Below, piece after piece: positions 34,739-43,405 of a stretch of 64,000 bases of DNA. The first letter of the stretch is position 1. The number at the start of each line of letters is the position of its first letter. This DNA is from DASVHS01 sp036390755 (lineage in GTDB: Bacteria > Acidobacteriota > Thermoanaerobaculia > Gp7-AA8): assembly GCA_036390755.1 (NCBI GenBank), contig DASWBH010000037.1, forward strand, positions 1-64,000, read 5' to 3'. Position numbers and translations under genes: made by a program. The notes under the pieces are model-generated. The model saw only the letters and a list, made by a program, of their open reading frames with translations. It had not been told where the DNA came from and did not search any database.

Positions 34739-35866
34739 ATGCGCGAGCCGGTGACGAGCGAGATGGAGCTTCACATTCCGTTCCTCACGATGCTGAAGGT
34801 CGCGCTGTTCCTTCTCCTCGTCTTCCTGACGATCAAGATCGTTCCGCTGATCGCGATCATCTACGTCGCGGCAATGGTCGCGGTGGTGATCTCGGCGGCC
34901 GCCGGCTGGATGGAGCGGCATCGCGTCCGGCGCAGCTTCGGGCTGACGCTGGTCGCGGCGTCGATCTTCGTCCTGGTTCTGCTGTTCCTGTTCGTCGTGG
35001 TTCCCTCGATGTTTGCCCAGGTGCGGCAGATCATCGCCGACCTGCCGCGCATCGCGCAGCGTCTCGAACGTGAATTGCCGGCGGCTGCGCCGTATATCCG
35101 CAGCATCACAGCTCAGGCGAAATCGCCGCCGAATTCCGGGAATCTGAGGGATTGGCTGGCGCGCGGAGCGATCGCCGGCTGGTACGCGGTCGAGGCGATC
35201 GCGGCGATTTTCATGACGCTCGTCATGGCCGTGTACTTCGCGCTGCAGGGGAAGAAGGCGCTGGCGTGGCTGTTCAGTTTTGCGCCGATGGAGAAGCGGC
35301 GAAAACTCGTGCAGACGGCCGAGGAGGTCGAGCCGGTGATGCTGGCGTACATGCGCGGGCAGCTGATCACGTCGTCGCTCGCCGCGGCCGTTGCGCTGGT
35401 GACTGCGCTGGCGCTGCACCTGCCGGCGGCGATCCCTCTCGCCTTTCTCGCCTTCGTCGGCGACTTCGTCCCGGTCCTCGGTTTCATCTCTGCGGTCGTC
35501 CCCGCCGTCCTGCTCGCGCTGCTGCGCTCTCCGCTTTCGGCGCTGATCGTGATTGCAGCGTACGCGGCCTATCACGTCGTCGAGAACTACTACGTCGTTC
35601 CGATCGTCTACGGATCGTCGATGCGGCTGTCGAGTCTGGCCGTCCTGCTGACGGTCGCAACCGGCGGAATGATTGCCGGGCCGGCCGGCGCCGTTCTCGT
35701 TCTGCCGATCGCGGCGGCGTATCCGCCGATCGAGCGCATCTGGCTCAGCTCGCGTCTCGCGCCGGACACGATTCGCAAGCACGACGCGATCGAAGGCGAC
35801 GACGAGGAGCGCGCCGACGCCGTTGCGGAAGACGTGTTGAGGGCGGACGAGCGGCGCCGGAGATGA
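34739..35866 (+). CDS. AI-2E-family permease (PerM-like)
   Basis: 375 residues with about eight membrane segments and the family signature region VTALALHLPAAIPLAFLAFVGDFVPVLGFISAVVPAVLLALL. AI-2E proteins are exporters of uncertain substrate; the name comes from a quorum-signal link in E. coli. An internal ATG eight codons in is an alternative start. The acidic/basic C-terminal tail is cytosolic. Its stop is adjacent to the convergent SPFH operon. Confidence 0.87.
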   Translation: MREPVTSEMELHIPFLTMLKVALFLLLVFLTIKIVPLIAIIYVAAMVAVVISAAAGWMERHRVRRSFGLTLVAASIFVLVLLFLFVVVPSMFAQVRQIIADLPRIAQRLERELPAAAPYIRSITAQAKSPPNSGNLRDWLARGAIAGWYAVEAIAAIFMTLVMAVYFALQGKKALAWLFSFAPMEKRRKLVQTAEEVEPVMLAYMRGQLITSSLAAAVALVTALALHLPAAIPLAFLAFVGDFVPVLGFISAVVPAVLLALLRSPLSALIVIAAYAAYHVVENYYVVPIVYGSSMRLSSLAVLLTVATGGMIAGPAGAVLVLPIAAAYPPIERIWLSSRLAPDTIRKHDAIEGDDEERADAVAEDVLRADERRRR

Positions 35867-36478
35867 CTACTTCTCGATCCGCTTGATGTCGATCACGTCG
35901 CCGGAGATCGAGCCGGGCGTGAACGAGTCGCGGATCTGTTGCGTCGTCATGTAGTGCAGCTTCGCTGTCGTCTGATAGCGGTCAGCATCAATGACGAGCC
36001 GGTTGAGCAGCTTCGCGTGCCGGCGCTCGTACGTGTAGTGGACGATGTCGGGATACAGAGCGCCTGCGGCGGTCAACCCGAAGGCAAACAGGTCCTCGAA
36101 AATCGGGATGAACGGCATCGCGATGATGATGCTGCCGATGATCAGGCCGCCCAGGGCGAAGATGAAGCGCGCCGCGGGATCGCCGCGGCGGAACACGCCG
36201 AAGCCGTTTCGCTCCAGGGCGTTCATTTCCGTCGCGGCGGCGATGTACTGAGGCATTGCGGTGTTCAGCACTTCGTTCTGCAATGACTCCCAGTACGCTG
36301 CCGAGCCGCCGAACTCGTCGTAGGCCGCTTTGATCCCGGCGAGCTTGTCGCGCGCGATCGCATCCAGCCCGCTCTCCATCTGGTCGGCGTCGATGCCGCG
36401 ACGGCGATGCTCGCATTCCTGCAGGACCGCAAACACGACCTGCGCGAAGTCGTACTCGGGGCCGGCGATGTTGAGCAT
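35867..36478 (-). CDS. Hypothetical membrane protein, third gene of the SPFH operon
   Basis: 203 residues: N-terminal helical soluble domain (AQVVFAVLQECEHRRRGID, YWESLQNEVLNT), two adjacent membrane segments (about residues 107-150: FIFALGGLIIGSIIIAMPF, FEDLFAFGLTAAGAL) and a C-terminal charged domain with ERRHAKLLNRLVIDADRY. Not recognised. Its start codon overlaps the stop of the second SPFH gene, so it is co-translated with the pair and may be their partner. Confidence 0.6.
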   Translation of the reverse strand: MLNIAGPEYDFAQVVFAVLQECEHRRRGIDADQMESGLDAIARDKLAGIKAAYDEFGGSAAYWESLQNEVLNTAMPQYIAAATEMNALERNGFGVFRRGDPAARFIFALGGLIIGSIIIAMPFIPIFEDLFAFGLTAAGALYPDIVHYTYERRHAKLLNRLVIDADRYQTTAKLHYMTTQQIRDSFTPGSISGDVIDIKRIEK

Positions 36479-37497
36479 TACTGTTTCTGTTCTGCCTGTT
36501 GCTGCGCGTACTGAATCACGCCGAGCTGCTGCAGGAGCTTGTTGCCGTCGATGATCACGTTGCCGTTCGGCAGCTTCGGAATCTGACGGATTTCTTTTTT
36601 CTGCAATGCCTCGATGAGCTGCAGGGTCACGTAGGCGTCGCCGGCGCTGCTGTTGAGCGCTGCCCGCTCTTTGCGGATGCCTTCGGCGACTGCGTTGCGC
36701 TCGGCGAGCGTGGCCTGGGCCTCCTGCTGCCGGCGCACGACATACGCGTCGGCGTTGCGGCGGGTCTGCTCGAGCGCGCCCTGCGAGCGCGTCAGCAGCT
36801 CCGTCAATTCGGCGATTTTCGTCTGCAGGTTGGCCTGATTCGCCTCATTCGTCGCCAGGATCTGCGCCTCGAGCTTCTCGGCCTGCTTCTCCGCTTCCTT
36901 GCGCCCATTGATCAGGCGCTGATAGTCGGGCTTGAAGGAGAAGTCGCCGAGGATGACGTTCTCGACGATGATGCCATAGGGTTTGAGCTGCGCGGCGAGT
37001 ACGTTCGTGGCGTCGCGCGCCGCGGCGAACCGCAGGTCCGGGTTGTAGTACTCCTCGGAGTCGAGCCGGTTGAGCACGTCGCGCACATAAGAGCGCGCAT
37101 CCGGGCGCACCAGGCGCTCCTTGATCATCTCGGTCGTTGGCGCGACCGTTTGCCAGATGTACGCAGCGCGGGTCGGATCGATCCGCCAACGGACCGTCAC
37201 GTCGGTTTCGATGTCGTTGCCGTCGCGCGTCTTGAAGCGAAGATCGTCTTTTTCTCTGCGATCGCCTTCGCTGGATTTCGCCGACATGATGAGACTCTGG
37301 GTCTTCGTGTCGAACGTCGTCCAGTCGTTCACGATGGGCATGAAGAAATAGGTGGCGCCCGGATCGGCGATCTCGGTCGAGTGCGTGACCTTGTTGAACT
37401 TCACGCCGACTTCAGTCGCCGCGGTCGTATGTGGCGTGCACGCCGACAGCGCGATGAGCAGCGCCGCGGCAAGTGTGAGCGTACAGAGTCTTTTCAT
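36478..37497 (-). CDS. SPFH/Band 7 lipoprotein
   Basis: 339 residues: signal peptide with lipobox LSAC (mature Cys near residue 20), Band 7 domain (about 25-215, with DGNDIETDVTVRWRIDP and ERLVRPDARSYVRDVLNRLD), then a long charged coiled coil (RKEAEKQAEKLEAQILATNEANQ) and a Gln-rich end. SPFH proteins form ring-shaped scaffolds on membranes, as in HflK/HflC or prohibitin. A lipidated SPFH protein is unusual because most use an N-terminal transmembrane helix. It lies ten bases after the first SPFH gene. Confidence 0.8.
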   Translation of the reverse strand: MKRLCTLTLAAALLIALSACTPHTTAATEVGVKFNKVTHSTEIADPGATYFFMPIVNDWTTFDTKTQSLIMSAKSSEGDRREKDDLRFKTRDGNDIETDVTVRWRIDPTRAAYIWQTVAPTTEMIKERLVRPDARSYVRDVLNRLDSEEYYNPDLRFAAARDATNVLAAQLKPYGIIVENVILGDFSFKPDYQRLINGRKEAEKQAEKLEAQILATNEANQANLQTKIAELTELLTRSQGALEQTRRNADAYVVRRQQEAQATLAERNAVAEGIRKERAALNSSAGDAYVTLQLIEALQKKEIRQIPKLPNGNVIIDGNKLLQQLGVIQYAQQQAEQKQ

Positions 37498-37507
37498 GGC
37501 CGGTTCC

Positions 37508-38560
37508 TCAGTGGCTCGCGGCGAGCCGCGTCAGGTCAGTCGGGTCCTCGCTGATGTAGATCGGACCCTTGATGCTGTTCAGAATGGCCAGACCTTTGCG
37601 GAGCCGCAGCAGCTTGTCCGAGCCTGCTCCTTCCATCGCCTTGTTGATCAGCTCCGTTCCGTGCGCGTCCGCGCTCTTCACGAGCAGGTCGGCTTCGGCG
37701 TGTTTGGAGCGCTCGTACAGATCTCGGCCGGCGTCGATCCCCGTGATCTGCGCCTGAAATTCGGCCGCTTTCACGTTGATCATGTTCTGGCCTTGAGCGA
37801 CCGTCTGTTTGAGCCGTGTCTCGACTTCGGCCTGTTTCGCCAGCGCGCGGTTCGTCAGCACCGACTGGTCCTGAATCTTCTTCTGCTCCGTCAGCGCCTG
37901 GAACGTGTCGGGATAGTCGTACTGCCGGATGAGCACGTCGGCGAGCTCCAGGCCGTTTTCGGCGAACCTCTGTGCGAGATCGCGCTTCAGATCGTGCACT
38001 TTTGCGATCCGTTGGTCGCGGTAGAACTCCTCGGCTCGCAGCTCGCCGAGGTGCTGTTTGACCGTCGGGTCCGTGAAGCGGATGACGACGTTGTCCTCGT
38101 AGCCTTTGCCGAATCCGAATCGCGACACGACCTTGAACGGGTCAGCGATGCGATAGAGCACCGTAATGTCGAGTGCGACCGGATAGCCGTCGACCGTCGG
38201 CACGTTGACGGCAGGAATCGTTCGATGATCGGCGCCGCGCTCGGTCGGATCGTTCGTAAACTCGATCGCCTGAACGTCGCGGCGGAAGGTCCGAACGGTT
38301 TCATAGCCGCGGATCTGCCGGCGATAACCCGACTGGATGAGGTTCTTCTGCAGTCCCTTGTTCGGACCGAATGAGACCTGCCGCAGCCCGATCTCGCCCG
38401 GTGCGACGTATGTGAACACGCACGCGCGAAGGAACAGCACCGGAGAAATGATCAACAGGATCTTCGCCAGAGCCGAGACAAGGCCGCCCCCGAAAGAGGG
38501 AAGGTGGATCGGAAACCGCGCCCGGAAGCGAGGCGCCGCCGTTGTGCTCTCGTACATCAT
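37508..38560 (-). CDS. SPFH/Band 7 membrane protein
   Basis: 350 residues: an N-terminal membrane segment (about 26-48), Band 7 domain (about 50-240: YVAPGEIGLRQVSFGPNKG, VALDITVLYRIADPFKVV), then a coiled coil with KQAEVETRLKQTVAQGQNMIN, and a C-terminal region DKLLRLRKGLAILNSIKGPIYIS. It is the first gene of a three-gene SPFH operon. It is probably the partner ring subunit of the lipidated SPFH protein, by analogy with HflK-HflC. No protease gene is adjacent. Confidence 0.85.
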   Translation of the reverse strand: MMYESTTAAPRFRARFPIHLPSFGGGLVSALAKILLIISPVLFLRACVFTYVAPGEIGLRQVSFGPNKGLQKNLIQSGYRRQIRGYETVRTFRRDVQAIEFTNDPTERGADHRTIPAVNVPTVDGYPVALDITVLYRIADPFKVVSRFGFGKGYEDNVVIRFTDPTVKQHLGELRAEEFYRDQRIAKVHDLKRDLAQRFAENGLELADVLIRQYDYPDTFQALTEQKKIQDQSVLTNRALAKQAEVETRLKQTVAQGQNMINVKAAEFQAQITGIDAGRDLYERSKHAEADLLVKSADAHGTELINKAMEGAGSDKLLRLRKGLAILNSIKGPIYISEDPTDLTRLAASH

Positions 38561-38683
38561 TGTGCCTGCCTTTGTTGGTGGGACCGTCGGCGGGATTCTA
38601 AATTATTTTCAGCAGGGAAGCTGGATTTTCGGGCCTCTGCGTTAGAATTCGCCGTTTTCACGAGCAGGAGCAAAACCGCACAA

Positions 38684-40183
38684 ATGACAGCAACACTCGA
38701 AGTTACGCATCAGTTCGACGCCGCCGCGGCGGCAGGACGGACGCCGTTCAAGGTCCGCGATCTCTCCCTCGCCATTCTCGGCCGTTCCGAGATCCGGCTG
38801 GCCGAGCATGAGATGCCGGGCTTGATGGCCGTCCGGCAGAAGTACGGGAAAGACAAGCCGCTCGAGGGCGCGCGAATCATGGGCTCGCTGCACATGACCA
38901 TTCAGACCGCCGTCCTCATCGAGACGCTGCAACTCCTCGGCGCCGACGTGCGCTGGGTGTCGTGCAACATTTTCTCGACGCAGGATCACGCGGCGGCGGC
39001 AGTGGTCGTGGGACGTCCGGAAACCGGCGGCACGATCGAGAACCCGCGAGGCATTCCGGTATTTGCGTGGAAGGGCGAGACGCTGGAGGAGTACTGGTGG
39101 TGCACGTCGGAAGCGCTGATGTGGCCCGACGGCGCCGGCCCGAACCTGATTGTCGATGACGGCGGCGACGCCACTCTGCTGGTTCATAAAGGCGCGGAGT
39201 GCGAAGGCAAGAAGCGCGTCCCCGACTTCAATCCGTCCGATGATCCTGAAGAGTGGGGCGTCATTCTCGACCTCCTTCGCGCCGAGCTCGCACGCGATCC
39301 GCAGCGCTGGACGCGCGTCGTCGCGAACATCAAAGGCGTGTCCGAGGAGACGACGACGGGCGTGCACAGGCTGTATCAGATGATGGAGAGCGGAGCGCTG
39401 CTGTTCCCGGCCATCAACGTCAATGACTCTGTGACGAAGTCGAAATTCGACAATATCTATGGATGCCGCCACTCGGTCATCGACGGTCTCAATCGTGCCA
39501 CCGACGTGATGATCGCCGGCAAGCTGGCCGTCGTTTGCGGGTACGGCGAAGTCGGCAAAGGCTGCGCGCAGGCGTTGCGCGGACAGGGCGCGCGCGTCGT
39601 CGTCACGGAAATCGATCCGATCTGCGCGCTGCAGGCCTCAATGGAAGGCTATGAAGTGCGCCGCCTGGAAAGCGTGGTCGAGAAGGTGGACATCTTCGTC
39701 ACCGCGACCGGCAACCGGAACATCATTACGGCCGAGCACATGTCGCGGATGAAGAACAAGGCCATCGTCAGCAACATCGGGCATTTCGACAACGAGATCG
39801 ACATGGCCGGGCTGAAGAAGGTCGCCGGAATCCGCAAGGTCAACATCAAGCCGCAGTACGACGAGTGGGTCTTCCCGGACGGCCACTCCGTTCTCGTTCT
39901 GGCCGAAGGCCGCCTGATGAATCTGGGCTGCGCGACCGGCCATCCGTCGTTCGTGATGTCCGCGTCGTTTACGAATCAGGTTCTTGCGCAGCTCGCGCTA
40001 TGGCAGAACAAAGGCGAGTATCAGAAACAGGTTTATGTCCTGCCGAAACATCTCGATGAAGAAGTGGCGCGTCTCCATCTGGCGCACCTCGACGTCGAGC
40101 TCACCGCCCTGACGCCCGATCAGTCCAACTACCTCGGAATCCCGATTGAGGGACCGTACAAGTCCGATCATTATCGGTATTGA
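38684..40183 (+). CDS. ahcY: Adenosylhomocysteinase
   Basis: 499 residues. Hydrolyses S-adenosylhomocysteine to homocysteine and adenosine, keeping methylation cycles running. Substrate residues lie in HMTIQTAVLIETL and NIFSTQDHAAA, the NAD-binding loop is VVCGYGEVGKGCAQAL, and the C-terminus YKSDHYRY is the conserved NAD-contact end. It carries the roughly 40-residue insertion typical of bacterial forms. AGGAG lies 13 bases before the ATG. A GC-rich hairpin follows the stop codon. No SAH riboswitch is recognisable upstream. Confidence 0.97.
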   Translation: MTATLEVTHQFDAAAAAGRTPFKVRDLSLAILGRSEIRLAEHEMPGLMAVRQKYGKDKPLEGARIMGSLHMTIQTAVLIETLQLLGADVRWVSCNIFSTQDHAAAAVVVGRPETGGTIENPRGIPVFAWKGETLEEYWWCTSEALMWPDGAGPNLIVDDGGDATLLVHKGAECEGKKRVPDFNPSDDPEEWGVILDLLRAELARDPQRWTRVVANIKGVSEETTTGVHRLYQMMESGALLFPAINVNDSVTKSKFDNIYGCRHSVIDGLNRATDVMIAGKLAVVCGYGEVGKGCAQALRGQGARVVVTEIDPICALQASMEGYEVRRLESVVEKVDIFVTATGNRNIITAEHMSRMKNKAIVSNIGHFDNEIDMAGLKKVAGIRKVNIKPQYDEWVFPDGHSVLVLAEGRLMNLGCATGHPSFVMSASFTNQVLAQLALWQNKGEYQKQVYVLPKHLDEEVARLHLAHLDVELTALTPDQSNYLGIPIEGPYKSDHYRY

Positions 40184-40193
40184 TTTCATTATG

Positions 40194-40216
40194 GGGGCCG
40201 GTGCAAAGCCGGCCCC
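40194..40216 (+). terminator. Hairpin after ahcY
   Basis: GGGGCCGG and CCGGCCCC form a perfect 8-bp stem with a 7-base loop, 10 bases after the stop codon. A weak T-tract precedes rather than follows it, so factor-independent termination is only possible, not certain. Confidence 0.55.
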
Positions 40217-40282
40217 GCGTCGCGCCATTCACTCCTCTTGCACATGGTGATGTGCTATTGTGCGCGTACAGGAGGAACTTGA

Positions 40283-40765
40283 GTGGCAACACGTAAACGT
40301 AGACGACGGCGACGCGGAACAACAACCTCTTCTCCACAACAGAGCGAACTCAGTCCGGGACAGGCGAAGTATGTGCTCGACCGCCTGGTGAACGAGCGCC
40401 AGGTTGCGCAGAGCGTCATTCAGCGGTACGTGAACGAAATGAAGCGCGAGATCGGTGAGCTCGAGCGGCGTCTCGCTTCGCTGCGCGAAGCCGCCGGCGA
40501 GGCGATCCGGGGCGCGATCAGCGCCCTGACGCCGGGCCGCCGCCGCGGACGTCCTCCCGGAGGAGGAGCGAAGAAAGCAGCAGGCGGCACGAAGCGGCGC
40601 TCACGGATTACAGCCGAGCAGCTCGCTTCTCGCCAGCTTCAGGGACGCTACCTCGGATTGATCCGCCAGATCCCGGCCAGCCGGCGCGGGCAATATCAGA
40701 AGATTGCGAAAGAGCGCGGCCGCGAGTCGGCGATCAAGGAAATGCAGTCGGCTCTCAACAAATAG
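40283..40765 (+). CDS. Basic AT-hook-like DNA-binding protein
   Basis: 160 residues starting at GTG with a GGAGGAAC ribosome binding site. The N-terminus is a run of Lys/Arg (TRKRRRRRRG), the middle a helix-rich coiled coil (VLDRLVNERQVAQSVIQRYV, ELERRLASLREAAG), then an AT-hook-type core RRRGRPPGGG with a Lys-rich tail, and a helical C-terminal module (QLQGRYLGLIRQIPASRRGQYQKIAKERG). The last part resembles modules in bacterial nucleoid-type proteins. It could be a histone-like or transcription factor; the exact role is unknown. Confidence 0.6.
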   Translation: MATRKRRRRRRGTTTSSPQQSELSPGQAKYVLDRLVNERQVAQSVIQRYVNEMKREIGELERRLASLREAAGEAIRGAISALTPGRRRGRPPGGGAKKAAGGTKRRSRITAEQLASRQLQGRYLGLIRQIPASRRGQYQKIAKERGRESAIKEMQSALNK

Positions 40766-40778
40766 TCCCACCGCATGC

Positions 40779-40802
40779 GCGGCGGCCGGCATCGGCCGCC
40801 GC
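40779..40802. terminator. Bidirectional hairpin between convergent genes
   Basis: GCGGCGGCC, six-base loop, GGCCGCCGC: a perfect 9-bp GC stem between the 160-residue gene and the opposing IPT pseudogene, followed by TCTTCCC. Confidence 0.6.
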
Positions 40803-40811
40803 TCTTCCCAT

Positions 40812-41227
40812 TCATTGCGGACTGACGAGCGTGACACGTTGCGTGTCGTTGTTTGTGATGCTCACGAACGTCCAGTAGCGGCTCCCGGTAGTCAGCGGGT
40901 CGACGTCGATGCGCATCGCGGCTGTCGCCCGTGGGTTCGTCAACAGGTTCGCGAACTGCGAGTATTCGGCATAAGCGGGATGCACGCGAAACGGGCCGGT
41001 TTCCGCAGAACTCACTGGCAATGTAAATTGCACAATCGGAATGTCGCTTTTGCCGGACACGGCAGGAGGCACGCAAATCCGGGCGGAAGTCCGAAGTGTT
41101 CGCCGAAGAGGGTGACGCGACTGCCACCGCTGGCTGGACCCGTGGGCGGCGAAATGGAGCGGATCACCGGAGAGTCTTGTGCGAACAGCGGAGCGGACGC
41201 GAGAAGCAGAACGGCGAGGCGTCTCAT
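40812..41227 (-). pseudogene. IPT/TIG-domain secreted protein, frame-disrupted
   Basis: The first frame starts MRRLAVLLLASAPLFA (signal peptide), then SPVIRSISPPTGPASGGSRVTLFGEHFG, the typical start of an IPT/TIG Ig-like domain, but runs into a stop. The neighbouring frame carries a sensible C-terminus (GPFRVHPAYAEYSQFANLL, RYWTFVSITNNDTQRVTLVSPQ) of the kind that normally follows. The switch occurs somewhere between about 41010 and 41110. So one gene has been broken by an indel, and part of the domain may also be lost. It is divergent from the 5'-nucleotidase gene. Confidence 0.65.
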
Positions 41228-41238
41228 GCGGCACATCG

Positions 41239-41244
41239 TAAACT
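41239..41244 (+). promoter_or_regulatory. Possible -10 box (TAAACT) for the 5'-nucleotidase gene
   Basis: TAAACT ends 6 bases before the GTG start with no Shine-Dalgarno sequence, another leaderless candidate. Confidence 0.3.
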
Positions 41245-41250
41245 CGCGGC

Positions 41251-42594
41251 GTGATCAAGACGGCGACGTTTCTGCTGCTGCTGATCGGTGGCTCTTTGCG
41301 CGCATCGACAACGATCGCGATCGTCCATTTCTCCGACTATCACTCGCACGCGCTGCCGTTCTATGTCGAGGGAGGCGAGCGCGGTGGTCTTGCGCGCGCG
41401 ATCGGATTTCTGGAGCGCGCGAAACGTCGCGGCGCGCTCGTCTTCAACGGCGGCGACATGATGAACAGAGGAGCGCCGGCCTGGTCGGACAGATACCGCT
41501 GCGCCGAATGGCCGTGGTTCAACGGCATCGTGGACGCGATGGCGTTCGGCAATCACGACGCCGATTACGGCAAGGACGATTGGAACCGCTGCCGAAGTGC
41601 TGTTGCGTATCCGATTCTCAGCGCGAACACGACCGGTTTCGAGCGTTACCGCGTTTTCGTGCGACACGGCATCCGCATCGGCGTCTTCGCGATCGCCGGC
41701 AGCGATTTTCCTAAGCTCGTCACGAACGCGCAGTTCGCGTACTCGGATCCGATCGCCAGCGCGCGCGACGTCGTCGACACGCTGCGAAATCGTGAGCACG
41801 CCGATGCCGTCGTGATGATCGGACACGAGCACGCCCAGGATGACTACAAGCTCGCCTCCGCGGTTCCCGGCATCGACGTGATCCTCGGCACGCATACGCA
41901 TCTGAAGCGCGAGCTCACGCGGATTCCGGGAACGCAGACGTGGTTCATCTCGCCGTATCAGTACCTTGCGTATGTGAGCGAGGTCGAGCTGACATTTCAG
42001 AAGCACAAGCTCGCGTCGGTTCGCGGACGCCTCGTGCCGATCGACGCGTCGGTGAAGCCGGACGCAAAGATCGCCGGCCGCGTCGGCGCGATGCAGCGCG
42101 ACCTCGAGCGCGACCCCGTGTACCGCGACCTCTTTGTGCCAATCGCACGTCTTCGCCGGCCGATGGAGCTCGACTCAGTCGCGCGGTTCACGCTCGAAGC
42201 GATGCGTGACGCGGCACATGCCGATGCGGCGCTGTCGACGACGAGCAGCTTCCGCCAGCCTTTGCCGTCGGGCACGATCGATCTGGAGACTCTTCGCGCA
42301 GCGCTGCCGTACGACAACGAGATCGTCGTCGGCCAAATGCGCGGCGACAAATTGCAGGCGCTGCTTGAGCGAGCGAACACGGCTGATCCGGCCAGCGACG
42401 CTCGCGCGTTCGCGATCGCGCCGCCGCAGATCGACGACGCGCGCACGTACACCGTGGCGGTCACCGACTACATGAGCGGCGTGAGCGCTGCGTATCGCGA
42501 TCTTTTCGAAGGCGTGAAATGGACCAGCAGCGGCGCCCGCGTGCGCTCGGAGGTCAGAAAACGCCTGGCAGCGCAGTGGCCCTCCGCACCTTGA
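41251..42594 (+). CDS. Secreted 5'-nucleotidase/metallophosphatase, UshA-like
   Basis: 447 residues with signal peptide (KTATFLLLLIGGSLRAS). Metallophosphatase motifs in order: HFSDYHSH, NGGDMMNRG, FGNHDADYG, IGHEHAQ and GTHTH, followed by a C-terminal 5'-nucleotidase domain (GTIDLETLRAALPYDNEIVVGQM). It likely removes phosphate from nucleotides or other organic phosphates in the periplasm. The start is GTG. Confidence 0.88.
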   Translation: MIKTATFLLLLIGGSLRASTTIAIVHFSDYHSHALPFYVEGGERGGLARAIGFLERAKRRGALVFNGGDMMNRGAPAWSDRYRCAEWPWFNGIVDAMAFGNHDADYGKDDWNRCRSAVAYPILSANTTGFERYRVFVRHGIRIGVFAIAGSDFPKLVTNAQFAYSDPIASARDVVDTLRNREHADAVVMIGHEHAQDDYKLASAVPGIDVILGTHTHLKRELTRIPGTQTWFISPYQYLAYVSEVELTFQKHKLASVRGRLVPIDASVKPDAKIAGRVGAMQRDLERDPVYRDLFVPIARLRRPMELDSVARFTLEAMRDAAHADAALSTTSSFRQPLPSGTIDLETLRAALPYDNEIVVGQMRGDKLQALLERANTADPASDARAFAIAPPQIDDARTYTVAVTDYMSGVSAAYRDLFEGVKWTSSGARVRSEVRKRLAAQWPSAP

Positions 42595-42713
42595 CCGAGG
42601 GACGGCGTCGAATATGATGTCCGACCGGAATGGCGCGCTCGATCGCGCGGGACGCGCGACAACCTTTCGCCACACCCGCACCGGACCATCCAAACCCGCG
42701 AGGTGAGTTTTCG

Positions 42714-43397
42714 ATGTCGTTCTTGGGCAATTTCTATCGCTCCGCCGTCGGGAAAAAGGCGGTCATGGCCGTGACCGGAGTGATCCTCTTCGGATGGATC
42801 TTCCTGCACATGGTCGGCAACCTGAAGCTGTATCTCGGGCCGGAGCACATGAATGAATACGCGCACTGGCTGCGCACCCTCGGCACGCCGGCACTGCCGC
42901 AGACGACAGCGCTGTGGATCTCGCGCCTGGTGCTGCTCGTCGCGGTGGTGCTGCACATCCACGCCGCGTACGCGCTGACGATGATGAATCGCGCGGCGCG
43001 GCCGGTCGCCTATCGCGACCGCGACTACGTCGCCGCGACCTACGCCGCACGGACGATGCGCTGGGGCGGCGTGATCATTCTGCTGTTCGTCATTTACCAC
43101 CTGCTGCATCTGACCGTCGGCGCCCGTGTCGCGCCGCAGACGTTCATCGAAAACGATCCCTACCACAACGTCGTCGCCGGATTTCAGATCTGGTGGGTGG
43201 CGGCGGTGTACATCATCGCCAACCTCGCGCTCGGCCTGCACCTGTACCACGGCGTCTGGAGCATGTTCAATTCAGTCGGCCTCAATCATCCGAGATTCAA
43301 TGCGTGGCGCCGCCACTTCGCGACGATCTTCGCGGTCCTCATCACGGTGGCGAACATCTCATTCCCGATCTCGGTACTGATCGGCATCGTAAGGTGA
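42714..43397 (+). CDS. sdhC: Succinate dehydrogenase cytochrome b subunit
   Basis: 227 residues with five predicted membrane helices and several conserved histidines (FLHMVGNLKLY, LHIHAAYAL, YHLLHLTVG, LGLHLYHGVWS), the pattern of the single-subunit, dihaem cytochrome b anchor (B-type SdhC, with no separate SdhD). It anchors SdhAB and passes electrons to quinone. Start at MSFLGNFYRS, with GAGGTGAG upstream. Followed by sdhA with eight bases between. Confidence 0.92.
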   Translation: MSFLGNFYRSAVGKKAVMAVTGVILFGWIFLHMVGNLKLYLGPEHMNEYAHWLRTLGTPALPQTTALWISRLVLLVAVVLHIHAAYALTMMNRAARPVAYRDRDYVAATYAARTMRWGGVIILLFVIYHLLHLTVGARVAPQTFIENDPYHNVVAGFQIWWVAAVYIIANLALGLHLYHGVWSMFNSVGLNHPRFNAWRRHFATIFAVLITVANISFPISVLIGIVR

Positions 43398-43405
43398 CGG
43401 ACGCA

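Noticed and set aside
35867..38560. SPFH operon as an anti-phage defence system
   Set aside because: Neighbours are housekeeping genes, with no nuclease, reverse transcriptase or toxin partner; there is no positive evidence for defence.
38580..38683. SAH riboswitch upstream of ahcY
   Set aside because: I looked for the conserved core and found no match; the leader is short and only a ribosome site is visible.
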